In this document: piece after piece, positions 39,937 to 48,271 of the stretch
Layout: the number at the start of each line of letters is the position of its first letter
Numbering within the stretch: the stretch's first letter is position 1
DNA from: Micavibrio_B sp964399985
GTDB taxonomy: Bacteria > Pseudomonadota > Alphaproteobacteria > Micavibrionales > Micavibrionaceae
Assembly (NCBI GenBank): GCA_964399985.1
Contig: CAYNRY010000003.1
Span: 372,001-436,000, forward strand
DNA length: 64,000 bases
Direction of reading: 5' to 3'
The notes under the pieces: model-generated
Seen by the model: only the letters and a program-made list of their open reading frames with translations
Databases searched by the model: none
What the model was told of the DNA's origin: nothing
Translations under genes and position numbers: made by a program

Positions 39937-42855
39937 ATGCTTACGCGCGTAAAAATACATTACCCGGCTGTCATAACTTTTCTGCTTGGCCTGTTGTTAA
40001 GCATCGGACTTTTTTACTTCGTAAATCAGTCTGAGAAGCAAGCTGTGTATGATGAGGTTAAAGGTCGCGCCAGAAGCTTTCAGGAGCAGTTTCGCCAGAG
40101 CATCAGGCAGCATCTTATTCTCTTGCGGGCAACAGACGCTTTCTATCTTTCTTCAAATGATGTGAGCAAGGAAGAATTTGATAAATTTGGTGCCGGCTTA
40201 ATTGAAAATCATGCCGAAATTATAAGTCTACAATTTGTTACGAAGCAAAAGTCGACACAGACAAGCCAGCCGAATGCGAGTTATATTCTTGAGAAGATGG
40301 TAACCAATCAAGGTGATCTCTCTCATCTGGGCATGGATCTTGGGGGAATGCTGGACCTAAGAAAATATCTACGCCAGGCTGAAGTTCTGGGCGCGCCTGT
40401 CATGACGTCGCAAATGAAAGCGTTTGAAGAAGAGGAAGATGACGATGAAGCTGATGATGTTTATCTGATTTATCCTCTAGACAAGGAAGTCGTCAGTCGC
40501 AATGCTCCGTTGGCCGATAAAGCTTTTTTGGTGATGGGTTTAGATTTGAAAGTCGCTACTCAGGAATATGCGGCTCTCGATATTTTTAAAGGCTTGTTTA
40601 TTCGTGTAACGGCCAATACAGCCCGAGGTAACGAAATCATTTTTTCAAATACCGACAATGATTTTAAGGCCCTGTACTCTGAAAACCTGTCGATAATGTC
40701 GCAAAATTATAATTTTGCGTACGGACTGAATAGAGGCGCTTTAAATGTCGATCTTCGATCGTTCATAATACTTTTTGCTGGTTTCTTTCTTACCGTTTTT
40801 TTATCCGCAAATATCTATACTTGGCGGAAGCAGCTCCTCAAGGATGATGCCATAAAGAAAATCTTGAATGCTGCGATTGAAGAAAAAGAAGCCCTATATT
40901 CAAGAGTTAAAAAGGCACAGGTCGAATTGCAGGAACGTGAGGTTTTGCTGCAGACAATTCTTGATAATATGCCTTTGGCCGTTTTTGCAAAAGATGCGCG
41001 AAATGATTATCGCTGGTTGATGCTAAATAAGATGGCGGAAAAAATGTTTCTCCTGAAACAGGGGGATGTCGTTGGGCTTAGTGATTACGACTATTTCCCA
41101 GAAGAAGAGGCAGATTTTTTCCGCAAGACCGATATTGATGTGATGGCGGGAGGTAAGGTAATTGAGGTTGAGGCGGAGCCTGTTACCACCGCCAAGGGTA
41201 CGTTTACCGCCCATACTATAAAAGTGCCGATTTACGAAACTGATGGTGCGCCATCTATACTTCTTGGCATTACTGAAGACGTGACTGAGAAAATAAAGGT
41301 TCTCGAAGAGCTTCGTGTTGCAAAGGAAGAGGCTGAGCAGGCGAACGTAGCCAAATCGGATTTTTTAGCCAATATGTCTCACGAGCTTAGAACGCCACTG
41401 AATAGTATCTTGGGTATGAACAGATTATTGCTTGAGTCTGATCTTAAGCCGGAACACCGTGAGCTGGCTGATAGTGTTTTTCGCTCTTCGGTAAATCTTC
41501 TCGAAATTGTAAATGATATTCTTGATCTTTCAAAAATTGAATCGGGCGAGCTTGAGCTTGAGAAGATAGGCTTCGACATTAACTATGTTTTTTACAGTGT
41601 AGTTCATGCTCTTCAGCATCTTGCCAAGGAAAAGCATATTAAGCTTGAGAAGGATTATGATGCGGACGCTTTCCCTTATGTTATTGGCGATCCGTTGCGC
41701 ATGACACAGGTGATAACAAATGTTATCAGCAATGCCATTAAATATACGCATCATGGAAGTGTCACATTTAAAGCGTCATGCCATTCGACGACTGAAAATC
41801 GCATTGAAATCATATGCGAGATCAGCGATACCGGTATCGGTATTCCTGAAGATAAGCTGGAAAGAATTTTTGAAAAATTCGGGCAGGCCGACACTTCGAC
41901 AACACGGAAATATGGCGGGACCGGCTTGGGCTTAACGATAACCCGTCAGCTGATAGACATGATGGGCGGCCACATCTCCGTAAAAAGCGAATTGGGCAAT
42001 GGTTCGGTTTTCACAATCAGAATTCCTTTCGATAAAACCGACGAATTAAGCTCGTCAAGTATGACAAGAACCAAGCGCTTATCTATAGGGGTTATCCCGG
42101 CATCGGAAGCAAAGATTCTCGTGGCCGAAGATCATCCGGCCAACCAGATATTGATTAAAAAAATTCTTCATAAATTCGGTATTGATAAATTTTCTGTTGT
42201 TGAAACTGGAACCGCAGTCTTGGAAAAGTTCAAGGAGGAGGACTGGACCGTCCTTTTAATGGATTGCCATATGCCTGAAATGAACGGTTACGATGCGGCA
42301 CTTGCCATACGTGATTTTGAAGCTGACAATAAACGTCAAGCCATGCCAATCGTGGCCATGACCGCTAATGCGATGGTGGGTGAAAGGGAGAAATGCCTTC
42401 GTTGTGGAATGAATGATTATATCAGTAAACCAATTGATATGGACGAAATGAAAGAAATTCTGGCCCAATGGGTTGCTTTTGAAAAAACCGAGATTGTGCA
42501 GGATGTAATAATAATTGATGAAAGTATGCCGGTTAATTTCTCGTTGATGCGGACATTTACGGATGGAGACATCCAAGTTGAGAAAGAACTTGTCGAGGTT
42601 TTTGTCGTGGAGTCCGAAAAAAATATGGACGCTTTGAAAAAATCCCGTTTCGAGGGTGGTCATGACTGGGTTGAGGCGGCGCATATGATGAAAGGCGGCG
42701 CCGGAGCCATAGGTGCCTTTATTCTTCAGTCTCTTTGTAATGAGGCCCAGCATTTTTCAGGTGGCTCGGAAGAGCGCCAGGAATTGCTTGATAAAATTTC
42801 GTTAGAATATGAGCGCGTTAAAGCTTATTTGAGAAAAGAAGGACTTTTGGCTTAG
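39937..42855 (+). CDS. Hybrid histidine kinase: CHASE, PAS, HisKA, HATPase, receiver, Hpt
   Basis: A 972-residue membrane sensor kinase. Order: membrane helix 1 (about residues 7-26), periplasmic CHASE domain (about 30-265; QSIRQHLILLRATDAFYLSS), helix 2 (about 273-293), coiled coil, PAS domain (about 340-450; LDNMPLAVFAKDARNDYRW), HisKA with the phospho-accepting His in MSHELRTPLNSILGMNRLL (about residue 483), HATPase with DTGIGIPEDKLERIFEKFGQ and GGTGLGLTITRQLIDMMGGH, receiver with the Asp in LLMDCHMPEMNGYDAALA (about 777), and a C-terminal Hpt domain with the His in AAHMMKGGAGAIGAF (about 914). A complete phosphorelay in one chain. ATG 39937; the in-frame TTG 39925 is less likely. Ligand unknown. 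Confidence 0.92.
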   Translation: MLTRVKIHYPAVITFLLGLLLSIGLFYFVNQSEKQAVYDEVKGRARSFQEQFRQSIRQHLILLRATDAFYLSSNDVSKEEFDKFGAGLIENHAEIISLQFVTKQKSTQTSQPNASYILEKMVTNQGDLSHLGMDLGGMLDLRKYLRQAEVLGAPVMTSQMKAFEEEEDDDEADDVYLIYPLDKEVVSRNAPLADKAFLVMGLDLKVATQEYAALDIFKGLFIRVTANTARGNEIIFSNTDNDFKALYSENLSIMSQNYNFAYGLNRGALNVDLRSFIILFAGFFLTVFLSANIYTWRKQLLKDDAIKKILNAAIEEKEALYSRVKKAQVELQEREVLLQTILDNMPLAVFAKDARNDYRWLMLNKMAEKMFLLKQGDVVGLSDYDYFPEEEADFFRKTDIDVMAGGKVIEVEAEPVTTAKGTFTAHTIKVPIYETDGAPSILLGITEDVTEKIKVLEELRVAKEEAEQANVAKSDFLANMSHELRTPLNSILGMNRLLLESDLKPEHRELADSVFRSSVNLLEIVNDILDLSKIESGELELEKIGFDINYVFYSVVHALQHLAKEKHIKLEKDYDADAFPYVIGDPLRMTQVITNVISNAIKYTHHGSVTFKASCHSTTENRIEIICEISDTGIGIPEDKLERIFEKFGQADTSTTRKYGGTGLGLTITRQLIDMMGGHISVKSELGNGSVFTIRIPFDKTDELSSSSMTRTKRLSIGVIPASEAKILVAEDHPANQILIKKILHKFGIDKFSVVETGTAVLEKFKEEDWTVLLMDCHMPEMNGYDAALAIRDFEADNKRQAMPIVAMTANAMVGEREKCLRCGMNDYISKPIDMDEMKEILAQWVAFEKTEIVQDVIIIDESMPVNFSLMRTFTDGDIQVEKELVEVFVVESEKNMDALKKSRFEGGHDWVEAAHMMKGGAGAIGAFILQSLCNEAQHFSGGSEERQELLDKISLEYERVKAYLRKEGLLA

Positions 42856-43619
42856 AAGATTGTCGGGCATTTGTCGACATATTCAAGAAGCTTGTCTTTG
42901 GAGAAGGGCTTCGCCATAAAACCCTTTGCGCCGTTCTTGACGGTTTTTGTTACATTTTCAATCGAGCTGTCCGAACTTAACATGACAATATAGGCGTCAG
43001 GGTCGAGTGCAAGTAGGGAGGCCAGATTTTCCATCCCGTCTTTTCCTGGCATATGTATGTCGAGAAACAGAATATCAGGATTATATTTTTTATAAGCTGA
43101 AACAATCTCACTGCCGTGAATAACTTCGTGAACGCTGAATTTTTCATTAAATCCTTTTTTTAGAAGAGTGCGCATATACATGTCGTCATCGGCGATAAGG
43201 ACGATATTTTCGGTGCGCGCCTGTCTTTGGGCGGAGCTTGCCGACAATATTTTAGGCGGAGTTATTTTGATCGAGATCGTAAGCCTTGATAAATTTTCTG
43301 CGGTTGGTTTTTCTATATGAACGTCGCAATATCCGGCGGGCAATGCGCTTTCAATTTTCTTTGAAAGGGCGCCGGGGGGCGAAGATATGATTCCTTCGTG
43401 GAGCAGCATCAGCAATTCACGTTCACCTCCCAGATAGATAAGGCCTTCTTTGTCCTTGAATAAGGATTTAAGAACATCTGCAGCTTGAGTGGATGAAAGT
43501 TTCTCTGCCGGCATATCCAGCAATTTTATCGTGACCAATTGCCATTCCACGATGCTGGGTTTGATCTTGGGTAGAAAGGCCAAAAATTCCAGATGGTTTT
43601 TGCTGGTTAATATTTCCAT
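42852..43619 (-). CDS. Response regulator with N-terminal unknown domain and C-terminal receiver
   Basis: A 255-residue protein. Residues about 1-130 form an unrecognised domain (start LTSKNHLEFLAFLPKIKPSI; contains GLIYLGGERELLMLLHEG). Residues about 137-255 are a CheY-like receiver: ADDDMYMRTLLKKGF with acidic metal ligands, the phospho-acceptor Asp in DILFLDIHMPGKDGMENL, Ser in VMLSSDS and Lys in FMAKPFSKDKL. No DNA-binding output domain is present. Gene position, convergent and sharing its stop codon with the hybrid kinase, makes it a likely partner, but no test of this is visible in the sequence. It resembles stand-alone output or adaptor regulators of motility/biofilm pathways. Confidence 0.82.
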   Translation of the reverse strand: MEILTSKNHLEFLAFLPKIKPSIVEWQLVTIKLLDMPAEKLSSTQAADVLKSLFKDKEGLIYLGGERELLMLLHEGIISSPPGALSKKIESALPAGYCDVHIEKPTAENLSRLTISIKITPPKILSASSAQRQARTENIVLIADDDMYMRTLLKKGFNEKFSVHEVIHGSEIVSAYKKYNPDILFLDIHMPGKDGMENLASLLALDPDAYIVMLSSDSSIENVTKTVKNGAKGFMAKPFSKDKLLEYVDKCPTIF

Positions 43620-43679
43620 GACAGCCTTTTCTTTTTTGATTCTAATATAAAAATATAAGGCTAAGCAAACGATTAAGTG

Positions 43680-43704
43680 AAAAGGGCCGCCAGAGGCGAC
43701 CCTT
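43680..43704 (-). terminator. Probable terminator after sodB
   Basis: Read on the minus strand, AAGGGTCGCC / GGCGGCCCTT pairs with one mismatch and a 3-nt loop and is followed by TTTTCACTT. It lies 10 nt beyond the sodB stop. Confidence 0.55.
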
Positions 43705-43714
43705 CGGATGCATT

Positions 43715-44335
43715 TTAAGGCGTGATTTTCAGCGGACCTTTATCAAGCAACTCCGCGACATATTCCCAATTGATCATATTATCGACAAAAGCTTCGAGAT
43801 ATTTCGGACGAGCGTTGCGGTAATCGATATAATAGGAGTGCTCCCATACATCGACGCCCAGTACTGGGGTCTTGCCTTGTACTAACGGGTTCTCGCCATT
43901 CGGTGTTTTGACGATTTCGAGTTTGCCGTTGGCGTCCAGCGCCAGCCATGCCCAGCCGGACCCGAATTGACCCACGCCTGCCGCGACGAAATCGGTTTTG
44001 AACTTATCGTAGCCACCGAGGTCGGATTGAATCTTTGCTTCGACGCTGCCCGGAATTTTCTTTCCGCCTCCGTCTTTTTTCATCCAGTTCCAGAAATGGA
44101 TATGGTTGTAATGCTGACCGAGATTGTTGAAGAGAGGTTGATTCTTTTGGTTGTACGCGGCAACCATCGCTTCTTCCAAAGATTTTCCTTCAAGTCCTGT
44201 GCCTGCGATCAATTCATTGGCTTTGTCGACATACGCCTTATGATGCTTGTCATGGTGGAATTCGAGCGTCTCTTTGGACATGTAAGGCTGCAGCGCATCG
44301 TAAGCGTAAGGCAGCTCGGGAAGGGTAAAAGCCAT
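43715..44335 (-). CDS. sodB: Superoxide dismutase, Fe/Mn family (Fe-type pattern)
   Basis: A 206-residue enzyme that dismutes superoxide. The four metal ligands can be seen: His in LEFHHDKHHKAYVDKAN, His in QHYNHIHFWNWMKKD, Asp and His in GVDVWEHSYYIDYRNARPKY. GSGWAWLALD and AGTGLEGKSLEE are typical of FeSODs rather than MnSODs. Length is standard. A short palindromic repeat precedes the gene (44359-44415), so its promoter must lie within or beyond it. Likely constitutive oxidative-stress defence. Confidence 0.94.
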   Translation of the reverse strand: MAFTLPELPYAYDALQPYMSKETLEFHHDKHHKAYVDKANELIAGTGLEGKSLEEAMVAAYNQKNQPLFNNLGQHYNHIHFWNWMKKDGGGKKIPGSVEAKIQSDLGGYDKFKTDFVAAGVGQFGSGWAWLALDANGKLEIVKTPNGENPLVQGKTPVLGVDVWEHSYYIDYRNARPKYLEAFVDNMINWEYVAELLDKGPLKITP

Positions 44336-44358
44336 AATTAATTCTCCTGATTATGTTG

Positions 44359-44415
44359 TGCTTTCTCCGCGAAGGCGGAGATCTGGACCAGACCCCCGTT
44401 TCCACGGGGGAAGCA
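44359..44415. repeat. Palindromic repeat (two hairpins) upstream of sodB
   Basis: Hairpins 44365-44380 (CTCCGC-GAAG-GCGGAG) and 44393-44410 (CCCCCG...CGGGGG) with an outer TGCTTT/AAGCA. Same family as 5946-6015. Lies 24 nt upstream of the sodB ATG, and 38 nt past the end of the convergent-side neighbour gene. Confidence 0.8.
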
Positions 44416-44452
44416 TTATGTGGAGACTAACCTATAACCTTTCGCCGATTAA

Positions 44453-45724
44453 TCAATATGGATTTCGTTCAAGCAAAGGTGATCCACCTATGGGCAAATA
44501 ATTGACCGGCTCTTTGAAATTATTAGCTACGATACTAGCTTGGACAAAACCTGACTTCATTTTTCCTCTGGTCAGGGAATGAACCCCAAGCCCACCGGCA
44601 AAACCAAAGATTCCAATCAAGCCAAGTGTCATATAGCTAGGCATGCTTGAATCTGCAGGAGTTGGAGCATTGCTCACTGAAGGTTCTTGCGGTGCCGTTT
44701 CAGTTTTGACAGTTTCGAAAGTTTGAATCGGCGGCTGTTCAATGACGGGTTTAATTTTTTTTATCTCGCCATTTTCTATTCTTTTTTCGATTTTGGAGAT
44801 CTCATCTTTCAAATCTTTATCCCGGGCCTGAAGAGTGGTGTAACCCGCCATAACGAAGGAAAAATTTATATTGCTGATATTAACGACACCTGAAGCCGCG
44901 AGCCCGGTTGTGCAAGCCCTGCCGCTTTTGAAATCTACTATATTATCAATATAGTAGTCATATGTTTTCTTTTGCGCTTGAATCCCTGTTGTGATTGTAA
45001 AATTAACAGGCTTGTTTGAATTGACTGTGTAACCTTCGAGTCTTTTGCTTGTTACATTCAATTCACGTGTCAATTCGGGCATGTCTCTTTGTTTCGCCGC
45101 AACCAGCAATGTTTCGCTTTCTGCATCAGTAGATTGTCTTTGTGCAACAAGTTTTGTTGGAAAACCTGAGGCGCTGCTGTAATGCGAACGCATGCCTAAT
45201 CCTTTGGCATATCGATTGGCAATAATTGCGTATCCGGCTTCGCTGCTCCCTATATCTAATGCCAAAGCATAGGCGGCACGATTTGATGAATTGATACGAA
45301 CGGCATATAAAAGATGTCGCCGAGTCATTTTAATGACGTTTCGAGGAATAACATCGTGGTTATCTATGATGTTCTGTGCATCCTTAAAATCCACTTTAGG
45401 AACGGAAATGATTTTATCTAAATCTTCATCGCTGTAAGTTTTTCCCGCCACATACATCAACATCTGCTTGGTCACTGAGGCTTGAAAGAAACTTTTCTCT
45501 GACAAATTTTCACCGGTTATGACTTCGCCAGTTTCCATGTTTGTAATATATTTTACTTTAAAACGTTTATTGAGAGATGCCTTCGGGCATGTAGCATCAA
45601 ATTTTGTCAAATTATTTGACGTCGCACCTCTTTCCGCCTTTGCACTAGCCTCGGAATCGATTCCGCCGAGGCCAAAACCAAGTGCGGTAAAGGAAAGGAG
45701 CCAATGTGAAAATCCGGGTTTCAT
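44453..45724 (-). CDS. Divergent D-alanyl-D-alanine carboxypeptidase (S11)-like exported protein
   Basis: A 423-residue exported protein. Weak signal peptide (WLLSFTALGFGLGG). The transpeptidase fold triad is recognisable but divergent: SxxK as FQASVTKQMLMYVA (about residue 84), SxN as RINSSNRAAYALALDIG (about residue 145) and a KTG-like KSG in VDFKSGRACTTG. GLGMRSHYSSASGFPTKL matches the family's GM-xx-T-x-F-x-NP-S-GLP region. After the domain comes a charged segment, a Pro/Thr-rich linker and one membrane segment (about residues 370-390; YMTLGLIGIFGFAGGLG). The start is placed at ATG 45724, which begins the signal. AT-rich compared with the neighbours. Activity is uncertain. Confidence 0.62.
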   Translation of the reverse strand: MKPGFSHWLLSFTALGFGLGGIDSEASAKAERGATSNNLTKFDATCPKASLNKRFKVKYITNMETGEVITGENLSEKSFFQASVTKQMLMYVAGKTYSDEDLDKIISVPKVDFKDAQNIIDNHDVIPRNVIKMTRRHLLYAVRINSSNRAAYALALDIGSSEAGYAIIANRYAKGLGMRSHYSSASGFPTKLVAQRQSTDAESETLLVAAKQRDMPELTRELNVTSKRLEGYTVNSNKPVNFTITTGIQAQKKTYDYYIDNIVDFKSGRACTTGLAASGVVNISNINFSFVMAGYTTLQARDKDLKDEISKIEKRIENGEIKKIKPVIEQPPIQTFETVKTETAPQEPSVSNAPTPADSSMPSYMTLGLIGIFGFAGGLGVHSLTRGKMKSGFVQASIVANNFKEPVNYLPIGGSPLLERNPY

Positions 45725-45800
45725 GCAAGGTAAATTATATAACAATTATGGAAATGTCAACTTTCTTCTTATCTTTCTTGCAACATGCTAAAAACCGGCC

Positions 45801-46337
45801 ATGCCCATGCCGTCCGACCTCGAATATTGCCGTCAAAGCCTTATAAAGGCTGATTATCATCATTATTTAATCAGCCTGTTTATGCCAGAAAATAAACGTC
45901 CAGCGCTCTGGGTTTTGGGAGCGTTCCGGCAAGTCATTGAAACCATTCCGGAATCCGTTTCCGATCCTGCCCTCGGTTATATGCGCCTGACCTGGTGGCG
46001 CGACCAGATCGCAATTTTAGAGCAGGGCAGGTTGACTAAAGGTCAGCCGGTTTTAAGCGCTATTAAACAAAACTTGCATCCCTGCGAAGGCAGGGATCCA
46101 GATGCTTACGTCCTTTTGATCAACTTAATTAACGAATACGAAGTCCTGATCGAAAACCCCGACGGCGATTTCAACTCAACGATTTACCCAGTGCTCCTTG
46201 AAAAAATTCTCGGCCCCGATTTTCCTTGCTACCGGAAACTTGAAGACAAGCTAACCCAAATTTTGAAATCTCATCACGGGACAAGATGGGAAAACAACCC
46301 GCCATTTCTGGCTTTTCGTTTATGGCTCAAAAATTGA
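45801..46337 (+). CDS. Squalene/phytoene-synthase-family protein (NDUFAF6-like), shortened
   Basis: A 178-residue protein matching the start of the squalene/phytoene synthase family: EYCRQSLIKADYHHYLISLF, then ALWVLGAFRQVIETIPESVS and LGYMRLTWWRDQIAILEQG. In full-length relatives (about 280 residues) a long middle with the DXXXD-type sites follows; here that middle is missing and the chain ends with an RLWLKN tail. Residues about 93-102 (HPCEGRDPDA) are encoded by a palindromic repeat at 46076-46105, read in frame. In relatives the gene often follows the Mth938 gene; here it lies 6 kb away. NDUFAF6-like members assist complex I assembly and are not prenyl synthases. Function of this short form is uncertain. 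Confidence 0.6.
   Translation: MPMPSDLEYCRQSLIKADYHHYLISLFMPENKRPALWVLGAFRQVIETIPESVSDPALGYMRLTWWRDQIAILEQGRLTKGQPVLSAIKQNLHPCEGRDPDAYVLLINLINEYEVLIENPDGDFNSTIYPVLLEKILGPDFPCYRKLEDKLTQILKSHHGTRWENNPPFLAFRLWLKN
46076..46105. repeat. Single hairpin of the palindromic family within a coding region
   Basis: GCATC flanks a hairpin 46078-46097 (ATCCCTGC-GAAG-GCAGGGAT) ending CCAGATGC. It is translated as HPCEGRDPDA. The stem differs from other copies but pairs perfectly. Confidence 0.8.
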
Positions 46338-46338
46338 T

Positions 46339-47229
46339 TTAAAAAGCAGTTTCTTCGACAAGCTTCAGTATGAAGTCACGGAAGAGCGCAATGCGCTTGG
46401 AATGTTTACGCTCTTCCGGATAAACGAAATACATATCGATTTTTTCGCCCTTGATATTTTTCAGGACAGGTACAATCTCGGGATCATTCGCGATCATAAA
46501 ATTCGGCAATACTGCAATGCCGGACCCATTTCGTACGGCTTCGTAAATGGCTGAAATCGAATTGATCTGAACGACGCTCGGGTTACCATCAATCTCAATA
46601 CCCGCTTTTTCCAGTAACCAGTTCGGATTTTGGTATGGCAATAAAACTTGCTCAGGATAAGCGATCATCAGGTGATCTTTCAAATCTTCCAGCTTCTCCG
46701 GCAGGCCGTCTTTGGGCTTGTATTTTTTACCTGCACAAATTGTGAAATTAATCGCCGTAACATGGCGCTGAATTAAATCCTGCTGTTCAGGTTTATAAAG
46801 GCGTATAGCGGCATCGGCTTCGCGCATACCAAGGTTTAATACCTTGTCTTCCAGCAGCAGGCTGATCTGAATATCCGGATATTGCGCGTGAAATTCTTTT
46901 AACTTTGGGGCGAGCCATGACACGCCTATAAAATCCGCCGCCGTAATGGAAATCGAGCCGCCGGCACGATCTTTGGTATCTTGCAATTGTCCTTCGATCA
47001 TCGCCAGCTTGCCGAAAATATCGCGTGACGTTTTGTGCAGTAATTCACCCTGTTCTGTCAAAATAAGACCACGGGCGTGGCGGTGGAACAGGCTAACACC
47101 GAGTGTTTCTTCCAGCGCGCTGATATGACGCGAGACGGCCGATTGTGACAGCTTCAGCGTTTCACCGGCATGCGTAAAGCTACCTGCTTCAGCGACCATG
47201 TGAAATATGCGCAGTTTGTCCCAATCCAT
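46339..47229 (-). CDS. LysR-family transcriptional regulator
   Basis: A 296-residue regulator. The N-terminal winged helix-turn-helix (about residues 1-60: LRIFHMVAEAGSFTHAGETL, KLSQSAVSRHISALEETLGV) is typical. The C-terminal effector domain (about 90-290) has two lobes, with ISITAADFIGVSWLAPKLKE. The effector is unknown. It is 14 nt downstream of trxB on the same strand and may be co-transcribed with it, so thiol/oxidative signals are possible, but this is inference. Confidence 0.9.
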   Translation of the reverse strand: MDWDKLRIFHMVAEAGSFTHAGETLKLSQSAVSRHISALEETLGVSLFHRHARGLILTEQGELLHKTSRDIFGKLAMIEGQLQDTKDRAGGSISITAADFIGVSWLAPKLKEFHAQYPDIQISLLLEDKVLNLGMREADAAIRLYKPEQQDLIQRHVTAINFTICAGKKYKPKDGLPEKLEDLKDHLMIAYPEQVLLPYQNPNWLLEKAGIEIDGNPSVVQINSISAIYEAVRNGSGIAVLPNFMIANDPEIVPVLKNIKGEKIDMYFVYPEERKHSKRIALFRDFILKLVEETAF

Positions 47230-47243
47230 GGAAATCCTCTTGT

Positions 47244-48227
47244 CTATTCTGCCGCGTGGCTTTGTTGTTGTGTTGTCTCGGACGCAAGAAGGAAACGGTC
47301 AGCTTCAAGTGCTGCCATACAGCCCGTACCTGCTGCTGTGACAGCTTGACGATAAACTTTGTCTTTGACATCACCAGCGGCAAAGACGCCTTGCACGGAA
47401 GTAGCGGTTGAATCTGGTGTTGTAAGAATATATCCGCTTTCGTCCATTTTCAATTTGCCTTTGAACAATTCCGTTGCCGGATCGTGGCCGATCGCCATAA
47501 AGACGCCATCGACATTGATATCCTGGATCTGTCCTGTTTTGGTACTTTTTAGGCGCAAGCCTGTAACGCCTGGATTATCGGTGCCTTGCGGATTACCAAG
47601 GATTTCCTCGACAGAGTGATCCCATATGATCTCGACTTTCGGGTGGGCGAAAAGACGGTCTTGTGCGATTTTCTCGGCGCGTAAAGTATCTCGGCGGTGA
47701 ATAAGGGTGACCTTGGTGGCAAAACTGGTGAGGAAAAGGGCTTCTTCGACGGCAGAGTTTCCGCCGCCAACAACGGCCACTTCTTTACCGCGGAAAAAGA
47801 ATCCGTCGCATGTCGCGCAGGCCGAGACGCCAAGGCCACGGAAAATAGTTTCACCTTCTAAGCCGAGCCAGCGCGCTTTCGCACCGGTGCAGATAATAAC
47901 AGTATCTGCTACATAAGTTGTGCCGCTATCGCCTTTGCAGATGAAAGGGCGTTTTGAGAAATCGACATCGACGATCATATCCTGAATCAATTGTGTGCCG
48001 ACATGTTCTGCCTGTGCGCGCATTTGCTCCATGAGCCACGGCCCTTGAATGATATCTGCGAAGCCAGGAAAATTCTCGACATCGGTCGTGATCATCAACT
48101 GGCCACCGGGTTCTATCCCTTGCACCATGACTGGTTTTAGATTGGCACGGGCGGCATAGATCGCGGCGGTGTAGCCGGCAGGGCCGGACCCGATGATAAG
48201 GACTTTGGTTTCGATATTTTTGGACAT
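47244..48227 (-). CDS. trxB: Thioredoxin reductase
   Basis: A 327-residue FAD/NADPH enzyme that reduces thioredoxin. FAD motif VLIIGSGPAGYTAAIYAARA (residues about 9-28), the redox-active disulfide CATCDG in GVSACATCDGFFFRGKEV (about 139), NADPH-binding GGGNSAVEEALFL, and VFAAGDVKDKVYRQAVTAAG near the end. Length is standard. Located between the ELM1 gene and LysR on the minus strand. Confidence 0.95.
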   Translation of the reverse strand: MSKNIETKVLIIGSGPAGYTAAIYAARANLKPVMVQGIEPGGQLMITTDVENFPGFADIIQGPWLMEQMRAQAEHVGTQLIQDMIVDVDFSKRPFICKGDSGTTYVADTVIICTGAKARWLGLEGETIFRGLGVSACATCDGFFFRGKEVAVVGGGNSAVEEALFLTSFATKVTLIHRRDTLRAEKIAQDRLFAHPKVEIIWDHSVEEILGNPQGTDNPGVTGLRLKSTKTGQIQDINVDGVFMAIGHDPATELFKGKLKMDESGYILTTPDSTATSVQGVFAAGDVKDKVYRQAVTAAGTGCMAALEADRFLLASETTQQQSHAAE

Positions 48228-48271
48228 AAGACTTTCTAAAAGGTCAGTAACCGACCGTAAAGCGGGAAATG

